Source: Leptospira biflexa
GTDB taxonomy: Bacteria > Spirochaetota > DYNZ01
Reading direction: 5' to 3'
DNA length: 64,000 bases
Assembly: GCA_020720805.1 (NCBI GenBank)
Contig: DYNZ01000008.1
Coordinates: 1 to 64,000, forward strand
Shown: positions 53,679 through 62,923 of the stretch, piece by piece
Layout: each line of letters begins with the position of its first letter
Position numbering within the stretch: position 1 is the first letter of the stretch
Program-made: the position numbers and the translations under genes
The notes under the pieces: model-generated
The model's input: the letters and a program-made list of their open reading frames with translations, nothing else
Databases searched by the model: none
Told to the model about the DNA's origin: nothing

Positions 53679-56555
53679 ATGACAGAAGAAAATTTAGAGC
53701 AAGAAAAAAAACAGGTTTTATCGTCAACAGGCATAGTAGATAGCAGTTCCCAAAAGGATCTATATATTGTCGGAATTGGCGCGTCTGCGGGCGGGTATGA
53801 GGCCATAGAAAAATTTTTTAGTAATATGCCTCCGGTTAGCGGCATGGCATTTGTCGTGGTGCAGCACCTTTCGCCTGATTTTAAATCATTGATGGTAGAA
53901 CTACTGTCAAAACATACCGAGATGAAAGTAATGCGCGTCGAGGATGGAGTTGAGGTTCAACCTAATTGTGTCTATTTGATTCCACCCAAGAAGATCTTAA
54001 ATATTTTTGAAAATAAACTTTTTTTGACGGAGCTTCGTTATAGTCATGGCCTGAATCTACCAATCAATATTTTTTTTAGATCGCTGGCTGAGCAAAAGCA
54101 AGAAAGAGCGATAGGAATTATTTTTTCTGGAACGGGCACAGACGGCACTTTGGGTATTCGCGACATTAAGGGCGTTGGCGGACTTACTTTGGTTCAGGAT
54201 GTGCAGAGTTCAAAATTTGATGGTATGCCGAAAAGCGCTATTGCTACGGGTATGGTAGATTACATTCTGGCTCCGGAAAGGATACCCGAAGTATTGCTAC
54301 AGTATGTGCAGCATCGCAGTATGCCAAGAAAAGAAGCTGAAGAATTTTTAATAGGTAAAAATATTGATAACATCACAAGAATTTTGATGTTTATAAAAAA
54401 ACAGGAGAATATTGATTTTACCTATTACAAACCCTCTACCATCTTCCGGCGCGTGGAAAAAAGAATGGGGATCAACTCCCTGAATACCATAGAAGAGTAT
54501 GTTCATTTTTCGGAAAATAACAGATCAGAAATAAAAATACTGGCCAATGAACTGCTGATTGGAGTGACCAAATTTTTTCGAGAACCAGAGGCCTTCGATA
54601 CCATTCAAGATTCAGTGATTCCGGAAATTCTTGCTGGCAAAAAGCAAGGAGATTCAGTTCGCGTCTGGGTCGTTGCTTGTTCCACAGGGGAAGAGGCCTA
54701 CTTCATGGCAATTCTATTCCGGGAATATATGGAGAGCGCGAATGTGCTGTTTGATGTAAAAATTTTTGCGACTGATGTGGATAAGGCTGCTGTCGAGCAG
54801 GCTAGTATCGGAATATACCCTGATTCCATTCTTGCGGATGTCGGTCGAGAAAGATTGCAGAAATTTTTTGTAAAAAAAGATAGCTATTATCAGATTGAGG
54901 ACTCGATCAGAAAGATGATCATTTTCGCTTCACAGGATGTTATAAAAGATCCCCCTTTTAATAATATAGACCTGATATCCTGTAGAAATCTGCTGATCTA
55001 TTTTCAGCCAAAAACACAGAAAAAAGTTCTTTCTGGATTTCATTTTGCCCTGCAAAGAAATGGCTTTCTGCTGCTAGGCAAAAGTGAGACTGTTGGGGAT
55101 ATGATGAATCACTACAAGACTGTGGATTCCAGGATGAAAATCTACAGAAAAGTGGGTACTTCCATTTTAGAGCGATCGGATATCCAGGAGGCCGGCCGCT
55201 TTCAGGGAAATCTGCCTAAATTTGTTTCCGCGCGCGGGCGCAGAGATGACTCTGATGAGCGGCACTATGATCTGCTCTACAAGCAGGTCATGACACATTA
55301 CGAGCCTATCGCAATGATCGTGAATGAGCGCAATGATCCGGAATTTTTTCTGGGTGAGGTAGATCAGTTTCTGCTTTTTTCAAAAGGAAAGGTCAATTTA
55401 AATATTTCTAAAATTGTGCACGAGGATCTATCCGTGGCCATCGGAACTGCCATCCATAAATGCAGGAAGGAAAAAAAGGAGATTCGCTATACTGACATAA
55501 CGGTACGAAAGAAAAGTGAGTTGATTGTTGTAGATCTGGTTGTTCGGCCTATCTCCATAAAAGGAGATGTAACCAATTATGTGCTGATAGAACTGATTCC
55601 AGTGAAAAAAATTGAAGATACGGCTATCCTTAGCGAGGTGTACAGCGTTGATCAAAAAGTAGACCAGCGCCTAAAAGATCTTGAGCTGGATTTGCAGCTT
55701 ACCAGGGAAAATCTTCAAGCTACCGTTGAAGAGTTGGAAACCTCGAATGAAGAGCTACAGGCTACGAATGAGGAGTTGTTAGCCTCAAATGAGGAGCTTC
55801 AGAGCACAAACGAGGAGTTGCAGTCAGTCAATGAAGAGCTTATAACTGTTAACTCAGAATACCAGAATAAAATCCAGGAGCTGGAAAACCTGAATAATGA
55901 CTATGACAATTTGTTAAATAGTACGGACATTGGAACATTGTTTCTTGATCGCGAGTTAAGAATCAGAAAATTTACCCCGGCCCTCAAAGAACAATTTCAT
56001 CTGCTCGACATAGATATTGGTCGACCGATCTTCCATTTTTCGCACAATATGCATTACCCGGAATTTTTTGATGACCTGAATCAGACGTTGATTGTGGGCA
56101 AGCCTGTAAACCGCGAAGTAGAATCTCTGTCCGGCAAGTGGTTTATGGTGCGCATTCTACAATACAAGACTAGCGACAATTATATTGAAGGGGTCGTTAT
56201 CACCATGCTGGATATCTCACAACGACGCGAGATGCGCAATGAGATTCAGGCTTTGACTCTGGCAGCGGAGCATATTCAGGATATGGTAATGGTGACAGAT
56301 GTTTCAGGACAGATATCGTATGTGAATAAAAGTTTTTCCGAGATCAGCGGTTACGCTTTGGCGGATATTCGCGGACGAGATGCCGCTATGTTAAGTCCGT
56401 CGCAGAAAATCTGGGATTATTCTTCTGAAATCAAGCCGATGCTGGATGAGGGTAAAAAGTGGCAGGGCGATCTGTTAATTCGTGGCAAAAACGGACAGAG
56501 TTATACAGAAAAGGCTACAATTATCGGATTGCGTTCAGAGGCAAATCAAATATAA
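53679..56555 (+). CDS. CheB-CheR fusion with PAS domains, lacking a kinase part
   Basis: A 958-residue hybrid. The CheB methylesterase has GIGASAGGYEAI, VVQHLSPDF and FSGTGTDGTLGI (triad Ser, His, Asp). The CheR methyltransferase has GVTKFFREPEAFD, VWVVACSTGEEAYF and SCRNLLIYFQPKTQKK. A PAS-like segment, a long coiled coil with tandem NEELQ repeats and two PAS regions (TDIGTLFLDRELRIRKFTPA; HIQDMVMVTDVSGQISYVN) follow. The reading ends shortly before the end of the last PAS, while many relatives continue into a histidine kinase. It separates the two M16 genes, and it holds the window's only CheR domain. Confidence 0.9.
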   Translation: MTEENLEQEKKQVLSSTGIVDSSSQKDLYIVGIGASAGGYEAIEKFFSNMPPVSGMAFVVVQHLSPDFKSLMVELLSKHTEMKVMRVEDGVEVQPNCVYLIPPKKILNIFENKLFLTELRYSHGLNLPINIFFRSLAEQKQERAIGIIFSGTGTDGTLGIRDIKGVGGLTLVQDVQSSKFDGMPKSAIATGMVDYILAPERIPEVLLQYVQHRSMPRKEAEEFLIGKNIDNITRILMFIKKQENIDFTYYKPSTIFRRVEKRMGINSLNTIEEYVHFSENNRSEIKILANELLIGVTKFFREPEAFDTIQDSVIPEILAGKKQGDSVRVWVVACSTGEEAYFMAILFREYMESANVLFDVKIFATDVDKAAVEQASIGIYPDSILADVGRERLQKFFVKKDSYYQIEDSIRKMIIFASQDVIKDPPFNNIDLISCRNLLIYFQPKTQKKVLSGFHFALQRNGFLLLGKSETVGDMMNHYKTVDSRMKIYRKVGTSILERSDIQEAGRFQGNLPKFVSARGRRDDSDERHYDLLYKQVMTHYEPIAMIVNERNDPEFFLGEVDQFLLFSKGKVNLNISKIVHEDLSVAIGTAIHKCRKEKKEIRYTDITVRKKSELIVVDLVVRPISIKGDVTNYVLIELIPVKKIEDTAILSEVYSVDQKVDQRLKDLELDLQLTRENLQATVEELETSNEELQATNEELLASNEELQSTNEELQSVNEELITVNSEYQNKIQELENLNNDYDNLLNSTDIGTLFLDRELRIRKFTPALKEQFHLLDIDIGRPIFHFSHNMHYPEFFDDLNQTLIVGKPVNREVESLSGKWFMVRILQYKTSDNYIEGVVITMLDISQRREMRNEIQALTLAAEHIQDMVMVTDVSGQISYVNKSFSEISGYALADIRGRDAAMLSPSQKIWDYSSEIKPMLDEGKKWQGDLLIRGKNGQSYTEKATIIGLRSEANQI

Positions 56556-56636
56556 CATCTTGTTAAAATTTCTAGACTTAATTGAACAACGCTACAGCGG
56601 CATACGAAATTATTTTATAAAAGGTGATAAAGATCA

Positions 56637-58076
56637 ATGAATTTTTTAACAAAAAAAATCAGTCTCTTGGTCACGGGAATGTTGCTTATGGTACACTCCC
56701 TGCAATCTCAAAATCAGAAGCCAGAGCGCAGTAATCCTCTGGAGGAGATTGAGAAAAAAATTCCGGCACTTGTCTATTCCATAGACCAGCCGGAAATCAT
56801 ACCTTTGCAAAATGGGCAACGTCTTTATTTCAAACAGGATAACGAACTGCCCCTTGTCCAGATTCGCATTGCCGTGGAACGTGGAAAGATTCATGATCCA
56901 GCAGGCAAGGAGGGAATTGCGGATCTATTTGCCAGAACCTGGCGGCTAAGTGGAAGCAGACAATACTCCGGGCAGGAGTTGAACTCCTTTTTTGAATTTG
57001 TCGGAGGCAGCCTGGAGGTTAGTTTTGATAGTCAATATGGCTGGATCAGCATGAGTGTTTTGAAAAAGGATCTGCCGGCAGCCTTGGAACGGATGAGGGC
57101 ATTTCTGGAGAAACCGATCTTTGCTCCTGATCAGTTTGACCTGGCACGACAGCTTGAGCTTGATGAGTTGCAGCGCAAGCTCGATCGGCCTATTTCACTT
57201 GGGTTTTATCTTTTTTTACGGGAGTATTTTCAATCCCATCCTTATGGTCGTCAGAAAAATCGTGCATCTCTGCAGGCGATTACCCTTGCTGACCTGGAAC
57301 TATTTTTTAAGGAGAGCATCCACCGTCAAAACCTGCACTGGGTCATTTCTGGAGATGTTCGTAGGCAGGAGGCTTTGCAATTGATAGCCGCTTTTTCTCT
57401 GCCGGAAAAGGGCTCTCGTTTTTCTAATGAAAGGCTTGCCAAAGCGCCTGCGCAAACATACAGCAAACCTCTCATTCTTATTTTTGATAAAAAAATTCAG
57501 CAATCCACCATCCTTATCGGAGGTGCCGCTCCCGAGCATGCATCAAAGGATCGTTATGCAATCAGAATCGCTAATTTTATTCTGGGTGGCGGCGGTTTCA
57601 ATTCGCGTCTCATGCGGGAAGTACGTTCCAACCGTGGCTTGGCTTATAGCGTTGGCAGTATGGTGCGGGAGTTTCGTGATTTTGGTTTTTTTCTGGCTTA
57701 TGCCCAGACCAAGAATTCGTCGGTTGCAGAGGTCATATCTCTGATGCGCCAGCAGATGAGCAGTATCTCTTCGCTTCCGATCAACGACTCCGAGGTAAAC
57801 TGGGCTCGTGAATCCCTGCGCAATAAATTTGTTTTCCTATTTACCAACTCAATGGAGATCGCGCTCCAGCGCTTCGCACTTGATCATGATACCTTACCAG
57901 GCGATTACCTCGAGACTTTTCTCGCTAATCTCGATAAAGTCCCGATGCAGGAGATTCAATCCGTTGCCAGCCGCTATATGGATCCTAGGAAAATGATCAT
58001 CGTTGTGGTAGGACCTGCTGACCAGCTCCGGAAATCCCTGGCGCATCTTGGTGAAATTCGGATTCTAGCCGATTAG
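56637..58076 (+). CDS. M16-family peptidase-like protein, non-catalytic subunit
   Basis: A 479-residue exported M16-fold protein with signal peptide (LLVTGMLLMVHSLQSQ). The region that holds HxxEH in active members reads GIADLFARTWRLSGSRQY, with no ligands, so it is expected to be inactive. It keeps the fold: LRMAV-type strands (LPLVQIRIAVERG), ANFILGGGGFNSRLMREVRS and RGLAYSVGSMV. In other bacteria such a protein sits beside an active HxxEH partner and forms a heterodimer; here the partner is at 51432. It is co-directional with the CheB-CheR gene, 81 bp downstream of it. Confidence 0.88.
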   Translation: MNFLTKKISLLVTGMLLMVHSLQSQNQKPERSNPLEEIEKKIPALVYSIDQPEIIPLQNGQRLYFKQDNELPLVQIRIAVERGKIHDPAGKEGIADLFARTWRLSGSRQYSGQELNSFFEFVGGSLEVSFDSQYGWISMSVLKKDLPAALERMRAFLEKPIFAPDQFDLARQLELDELQRKLDRPISLGFYLFLREYFQSHPYGRQKNRASLQAITLADLELFFKESIHRQNLHWVISGDVRRQEALQLIAAFSLPEKGSRFSNERLAKAPAQTYSKPLILIFDKKIQQSTILIGGAAPEHASKDRYAIRIANFILGGGGFNSRLMREVRSNRGLAYSVGSMVREFRDFGFFLAYAQTKNSSVAEVISLMRQQMSSISSLPINDSEVNWARESLRNKFVFLFTNSMEIALQRFALDHDTLPGDYLETFLANLDKVPMQEIQSVASRYMDPRKMIIVVVGPADQLRKSLAHLGEIRILAD

Positions 58077-58161
58077 AACTAGGAAATGAGTTCACTTTTT
58101 TGAAAATCAGCCGAAAATATAGAATAGGCGATCCAAGCAGATTCGTTGCGGGTTTGAGACT

Positions 58162-60384
58162 GTGAAAAAAGTGAAATTTTCTATTATTTTATCCGTTTTA
58201 TTCCTATTGCTGGCCGCCCTGGGCAATGCTCAGACTCCTACCGTTCAAAAACCTGAGCCAGCAAAACCTAAAATCACCCCTGTGCAGAGTGTAAAGCAGG
58301 TGGTGCCGCAACAGCCTTCTGTGAAGCCAAATCAGGGAAAAAAAAACGATACCACTGCGCCTCCAAAAGAGTTGAAAGAGATGGGCAACATCCTGGAAAA
58401 GAGCAAGGATAAGGAGTTGCAAGAGAGCAAAAAAAAGGAAGAGGATAAACGGAAAAAATTTATTGAGACGCTGCTACAGACATTTCGCTATGGTACCTCA
58501 ACGGAAAGAGGGGAAGCTTTACGGCGCGCGGAAAATCTAAAAATTAAGGAAGAGATTCTGCAAATCAAACCGGGACTGGAGGGGATCCTAAAGGATGGCT
58601 CAAATAAAATTCTGGTGCGAAAAACGATAGAGGTCTGTGCCGTTTTGAAATTGCAGGATTTGGCTCCTCTGATTGGCAAATTTGTACATGATGATAATGA
58701 AGAGGTTCGACGCACAGCGATCGCCAGCCTTGCGAGAATGCAGGCGAAGGATGCCGCGGGTGAGATCATGAAATTTCTGTTGAAACAGGATTTAAGCGTC
58801 AATGATAACTCTACGCTGGCTGCCGTGAATGCCCTTGCTGAGCTGAAGCACCAACCCTTTGGAACTTATGCGCTTAATACAATCCGCCGTGAGTATCCTG
58901 AAATATCCAAAGATGTGGCAGAGGTGAAGGCTGTTGCGCCTGAGCCGAAGCCGGACCTCAAGGTCGCGCCCTCACCCAATCCGCCGGTGAAACCAGGAGA
59001 CGCAGGAAAACCAAAACCGGTTGATGCAAAGCCGCCGCAAGTTGACGCAACAAAGCCAGATAAGAAAAGCCCTGATAAGCTCCCGGAGAGCCCAAACGTT
59101 CCAGGAAAAACCACAAATACGGTGGACACCACCAAAGTAGATCCAGGCAAACCTGCGCAACCCACTCCCCCACAACCTGATGCCAGCCAAAGCGGCAAAG
59201 TAAATCTTCCTGCTCAGGAGTCGCTCTTTTGGCCTAAGGAGAAGGGGCAGGTTCTCAATTCGACTGTGCAGGGGCAGTTGATTCTTGGCCTGGGCGACTT
59301 GGGTTACCAATCTTCGGGTAGCATGCTGCTGCGGCTGCTACAGGCAGGCTTTCATGCAGACGAGGTAGCGGAGGATAGCGAAGATGGAAAAAAAATTGAT
59401 GAGGCCAAAAAAAAGCTGACCCAGAATTTGCCACTGGAGACCCAGAGTTACCTGATCAATGCCCTTGGTAAAATGAAGCTGGCTGAAGCCAAGCCGATAT
59501 TGCGGCAGAAATTAGCCAGAATCGACGGCTATTTCTCAGATGATCGCAAGAAAAAGTACATTGGCCTCTATCTCCAGAGTCTGGCTGCCCTGGTTCGACT
59601 GGGGGATGATAGCGTCAATGAAGCGTTGGTGCGTTCGCTGAAGGATGATAGTCCAGGCATTCGTCTGCGTTCGGCAAAATTGATCTCTGAGCTGCGTTCC
59701 CCAGAGTCAGTGGATATTCTTCATTACCGTTTGATGCACGATGAGAACCGCAAGGTACGCTTTGCGGCTTTGCAGGCGTTGATGGAGATGATAGAACCGG
59801 GTTCTACAAATGAAGGTGTCATTGTAGGCACAAAGCTCGATAGTTCGACCTCTGCAAAGGCAATGCAGGCTGTGTTAAAATATCTCAATCCCGAGGAAAA
59901 TTCTGGCATTGTTGAAGCCTGGGTTTCCTACCTTGGGGAGCATATTCCAACAGATCCTGTGGAGAAGGCTATTGTAACTCTCATTCGTAAACGTACAGAA
60001 CGATTTTTGCCCAGAAATCAGCAGGAGCAGCTGATCCACTCCTTGACAGCCTTGATAACCGCGCGGTTGCAGAAGAAGAAATCCCTGGCGCCTGAGGCCT
60101 GGAAATTGCTGCAGGAGCTACAGAACAGAAAAGCGCTGCGCTATGCGGCTCGTGCTGCTTCAAGGTCGGTGCGTCAGGTGAATAGGCTTATGGAAGATCT
60201 ACAGATCAAGCCAGGCGAGGGGAAATCAGAGAAAAAAGAGAAGCCCACGGCAGGTACGCAGGAAGCGCCCAAGGATGGCTCCAAACAGAGCAATCCAGTT
60301 GCGCCAGTCGAAAAAAAGGCGTCGAATCCAGGAAATCAGGCACCAGTGGTAAAAACACCGGTGAACCCACAGCCTAAGCCTTAA
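58162..60384 (+). CDS. exported HEAT-repeat protein with Pro/Lys-rich segments, 740 aa
   Basis: A signal peptide (IILSVLFLLLAALGNA) precedes a Pro/Lys-rich stretch (about residues 25-75), a set of HEAT-type helical repeats (LEGILKDGSNKILVRKTIEV; RRTAIASLARMQAKDAAG), a second long Pro/Lys/Asp-rich linker (about 255-350, KPVDAKPPQVDATKPDK) and more HEAT repeats (KDDSPGIRLRSAKLISELRS). The C-terminus again is Pro/Lys rich. Start is GTG 58162, in frame with a normal signal. It is probably an envelope scaffold, with no enzymatic motif. The gene lies alone after the M16 subunit and ends 73 bp before the CheX-like gene. Confidence 0.75.
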   Translation: MKKVKFSIILSVLFLLLAALGNAQTPTVQKPEPAKPKITPVQSVKQVVPQQPSVKPNQGKKNDTTAPPKELKEMGNILEKSKDKELQESKKKEEDKRKKFIETLLQTFRYGTSTERGEALRRAENLKIKEEILQIKPGLEGILKDGSNKILVRKTIEVCAVLKLQDLAPLIGKFVHDDNEEVRRTAIASLARMQAKDAAGEIMKFLLKQDLSVNDNSTLAAVNALAELKHQPFGTYALNTIRREYPEISKDVAEVKAVAPEPKPDLKVAPSPNPPVKPGDAGKPKPVDAKPPQVDATKPDKKSPDKLPESPNVPGKTTNTVDTTKVDPGKPAQPTPPQPDASQSGKVNLPAQESLFWPKEKGQVLNSTVQGQLILGLGDLGYQSSGSMLLRLLQAGFHADEVAEDSEDGKKIDEAKKKLTQNLPLETQSYLINALGKMKLAEAKPILRQKLARIDGYFSDDRKKKYIGLYLQSLAALVRLGDDSVNEALVRSLKDDSPGIRLRSAKLISELRSPESVDILHYRLMHDENRKVRFAALQALMEMIEPGSTNEGVIVGTKLDSSTSAKAMQAVLKYLNPEENSGIVEAWVSYLGEHIPTDPVEKAIVTLIRKRTERFLPRNQQEQLIHSLTALITARLQKKKSLAPEAWKLLQELQNRKALRYAARAASRSVRQVNRLMEDLQIKPGEGKSEKKEKPTAGTQEAPKDGSKQSNPVAPVEKKASNPGNQAPVVKTPVNPQPKP

Positions 60385-60421
60385 AAAATCCTTTTCAATT
60401 TCCCCTGCCTCTTCTGACTTG

Positions 60422-60440
60422 TCCTGATACGGTATCAGGA
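60422..60440. promoter_or_regulatory. 19-bp perfect palindrome upstream of the CheX-like gene
   Basis: TCCTGATAC-G-GTATCAGGA is fully symmetric and ends 17 bp before the ATG of the CheX-like gene at 60458. No U-tract follows it. It may be an operator or an RNA hairpin near the ribosome site (AAAAGG). Confidence 0.5.
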
Positions 60441-60457
60441 GCAAAAAGGTTCGGAGT

Positions 60458-60928
60458 ATGTCCAATTATAAAGTGTACAGCAACTATTTAGCGAAATCGG
60501 TGCACCATATTTTTAGGAATCTATTCGCAGACAGCAATATCGAGATTGTATACGATAGCCAGATTGACAACAATATGCTCTCGGTGTCCGTGGATATGGC
60601 CGGAAGCATCAAGGGTGAGTTAATTCTTCATTTCCCGAAAAAGACCGTGCTCAGTATTTATCATTTTATGTATTCGCCCAAAAAAGGAGCGCGTATCTCT
60701 GCTGATGCATTAATCGATGTAGCCAGCGAGTTATCCAATATGATCACAGGAACCTTTGTCAACCAGATGCAGTTTATTGACCATCAATTAGATGTATCTC
60801 CACCGGAACTTCTGGATGGCCAGGAGGAGTATATTCGAACTCTTTACGAAAATGTAAATCTATCCTTTCGTAGCAGCTATGGTGGCTTTGATCTCGACTT
60901 CTATTTTCGAGAAACGAGGCAATCGTGA
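60458..60928 (+). CDS. CheX-like phosphatase-fold protein, second copy
   Basis: A 156-residue protein with the CheX/CheC layout: YLAKSVHHIFRNLF at the N-terminus, IKGELILHFPKKTVLSIYHF, then DVASELSNMITGTFVNQM containing the E-x-x-N motif and a Gly, and a C-terminal LSFRSSYGGFDLDFYF. It is more diverged than the CheX at 41276. It is the first gene of a row with the 110-aa protein, cimA and murI, a metabolic neighbourhood and not a motility one, so its response-regulator partner is unclear. The start ATG 60458 is preceded by AAAAGG. Confidence 0.75.
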   Translation: MSNYKVYSNYLAKSVHHIFRNLFADSNIEIVYDSQIDNNMLSVSVDMAGSIKGELILHFPKKTVLSIYHFMYSPKKGARISADALIDVASELSNMITGTFVNQMQFIDHQLDVSPPELLDGQEEYIRTLYENVNLSFRSSYGGFDLDFYFRETRQS

Positions 60929-61257
60929 ACCATCCTTTATGGAACTTTACGGAGGAGATGGCAAAGGAGTGGGAGACGGTTCTCGAAGATATTTGCCACT
61001 GTGTGGAGGAGCGACAGCAGTACACGATTCGCGAGATTCACGCAGATCTGGTTGAATTAGCTGGAAAAACGATTTATAGTGGACATGATTTGGCATTCTC
61101 TCTCCATTTGCTGTTAAAGCACAACATGATACAGGGACGCTGGAGCAAAGCCATTCTTATGTTTGAACATGAGTGGGTTCTTCCTGCTGCCCAGAGTCAG
61201 GTGAAGGAACTCTTCACCTATCTTCAAACGCTGGAATTGAAGGAAACCAACAGATAA
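60925..61257 (+). CDS. protein of unknown function, 110 aa
   Basis: A charged, mostly helical protein beginning HPLWNFTEEMAKEWETVLED and containing CHCVEERQQYTIREIHADLV and LLLKHNMIQGRWSKAILMF. The start is GTG 60925, overlapping the preceding TGA (GTGA), so it is coupled to the CheX-like gene. It ends 11 bp before cimA. No domain is recognised. A regulatory partner to the CheX-like protein is possible. Confidence 0.6.
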   Translation: MNHPLWNFTEEMAKEWETVLEDICHCVEERQQYTIREIHADLVELAGKTIYSGHDLAFSLHLLLKHNMIQGRWSKAILMFEHEWVLPAAQSQVKELFTYLQTLELKETNR

Positions 61258-61268
61258 GGGGTCAGGCC

Positions 61269-62915
61269 ATGAATGCAGTCGAAAAGAAAAAAAAGAAGAA
61301 ACTACTATTTTTTGATACTACACTACGGGATGGAAGCCAGGCAGAGGGAATCTCCTTTTCGGTTGCGGATAAGATTCGAATAGCCAGGATGCTCGATGAG
61401 TGGGGTATCGATTATATCGAAGGGGGATGGCCTGGTTCGAACCCAAAGGATATAACCTTTTTTAGAGAGATGCAGGCCGTGAAGCTCAAACACGCGAAGT
61501 TAACCGCGTTCGGCTCCACCGCGCATCCCAATTATGCGCCAGAGGAAGATCCCAACCTGTTGGCTCTGGTGGAGGCCAAGACTCCGGCAGTGGCGATCTT
61601 TGGGAAATCATGGGATCTGCACGCCAAGGAGGCTCTGCGTGTCTCCCTGGACAAGAACCTTCTTCTTATTCGGGACTCGATTCGCTTTCTTGTCAAAAAT
61701 GGCATTGAGGTGGTCTTTGATGCTGAACATTTTTTTGACGGGTATAAAGCCAACCCAGCTTATGCACTAAAGGCTCTTGAAGCGGCTCTGGACGGCGGAG
61801 CCAGCAATATTACCCTGGCGGATACCAATGGCGGTAACCTGCCTCACGTGATCGCAGAAGCGACCCGCGACGTTCGCAAACATTTTTCCTCCGTGGAGAT
61901 AGGGGCTCACTGCCATAATGATTCTGGAAATGCTGTCGCCAACTCGATCATGATTATCCTGGAGGGCGGAACTATGGTTCAGGGCACCATCAATGGATTT
62001 GGCGAGCGTTGCGGCAATGCGGATTTGATTGCCATCATACCAAATCTGCTGCTGAAAGATTTTCCAGAGTATGAGTATGACGCTAAGGTGAAAAAGAAGC
62101 TGGATCAATTAACCCTGATCTCGCGTCAACTTGCCGAGATTGCCAACCTGGCCTTTAACGAAAGGGCACCCTTTGTTGGAAAAAGCGCCTTTGCCCACAA
62201 GGGGGGCATTCACGTTTCCGCTGTTGCCCGCAATCCGATTATGTACGAGCACATGGATCCGCGCATAGTCGGCAATGAACGGCGCGTGCTTGTATCCGAA
62301 TTAAGTGGCAAGAGCAATCTGGTCTACAAAGCAGGGGATCTATCCCTGGATCTGGAAAAATATCCTGACATGAGTAAGGAGATTGTCCAGCAGATCAAAC
62401 AAAAGGAAAATGAGGGATACCATTTTGAGGGGGCAGAGGCATCCCTGGAGCTTCTGGTTAAAAAGATCGTCGGCATTCATAAACCCTTTTTTGAGCTGCG
62501 CGGCTACAGGGTCTTTATAGACAGGCACCCTCTGGAGATAAAAGATGGCGATTTTGTCTTTGATGAAACTGTGTGCGAAGCCGTCATCGAGATCGCGGTT
62601 CAGGGCAGGATTGAGCATACGGTCGCGAATGGCAATGGACCTGTGGATGCTCTTGACCACGCCTTGCGTAAAGCCTTGAGAAATTTTTATCCCCAGATTG
62701 AGCAGGTGGGAATTTCGGATTATAAAGTCCGCGTTATCGGTGAAAGCGAAGGAACCGGTTCGGCTGTTCGTGTTCTCATCGATCATAAAAAAGGGAGTAC
62801 GGTGTGGAGTACCACAGGGGTGCATCGTAATATAATCACCGCCTCTTGGCTGGCACTGGTGGATGGAGTGGAGTATTTTCTGTACAAGCACCAGGAAAAG
62901 GCCAAAGGTTATTAA
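61269..62915 (+). CDS. cimA: (R)-citramalate synthase
   Basis: A DRE-TIM metallolyase that condenses pyruvate and acetyl-CoA to citramalate for threonine-independent isoleucine synthesis. The 548 residues have LLFFDTTLRDGSQAEGISFS (catalytic RDG), YIEGGWPGSNPKD, VFDAEHFFDGYKAN, GAHCHNDSGNAVANS (metal His pair) and the C-terminal LeuA-like allosteric domain (YKVRVIGESEGTGSAVRVLI). SFS and EGGWPG patterns point to CimA over homocitrate or isopropylmalate synthase, though LeuA-type specificity is not excluded. ATG 61269 is chosen over 61173 because AAGGGG lies upstream and the longer reading overlaps the previous gene. Confidence 0.93.
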   Translation: MNAVEKKKKKKLLFFDTTLRDGSQAEGISFSVADKIRIARMLDEWGIDYIEGGWPGSNPKDITFFREMQAVKLKHAKLTAFGSTAHPNYAPEEDPNLLALVEAKTPAVAIFGKSWDLHAKEALRVSLDKNLLLIRDSIRFLVKNGIEVVFDAEHFFDGYKANPAYALKALEAALDGGASNITLADTNGGNLPHVIAEATRDVRKHFSSVEIGAHCHNDSGNAVANSIMIILEGGTMVQGTINGFGERCGNADLIAIIPNLLLKDFPEYEYDAKVKKKLDQLTLISRQLAEIANLAFNERAPFVGKSAFAHKGGIHVSAVARNPIMYEHMDPRIVGNERRVLVSELSGKSNLVYKAGDLSLDLEKYPDMSKEIVQQIKQKENEGYHFEGAEASLELLVKKIVGIHKPFFELRGYRVFIDRHPLEIKDGDFVFDETVCEAVIEIAVQGRIEHTVANGNGPVDALDHALRKALRNFYPQIEQVGISDYKVRVIGESEGTGSAVRVLIDHKKGSTVWSTTGVHRNIITASWLALVDGVEYFLYKHQEKAKGY

Positions 62916-62923
62916 AATTCTGT

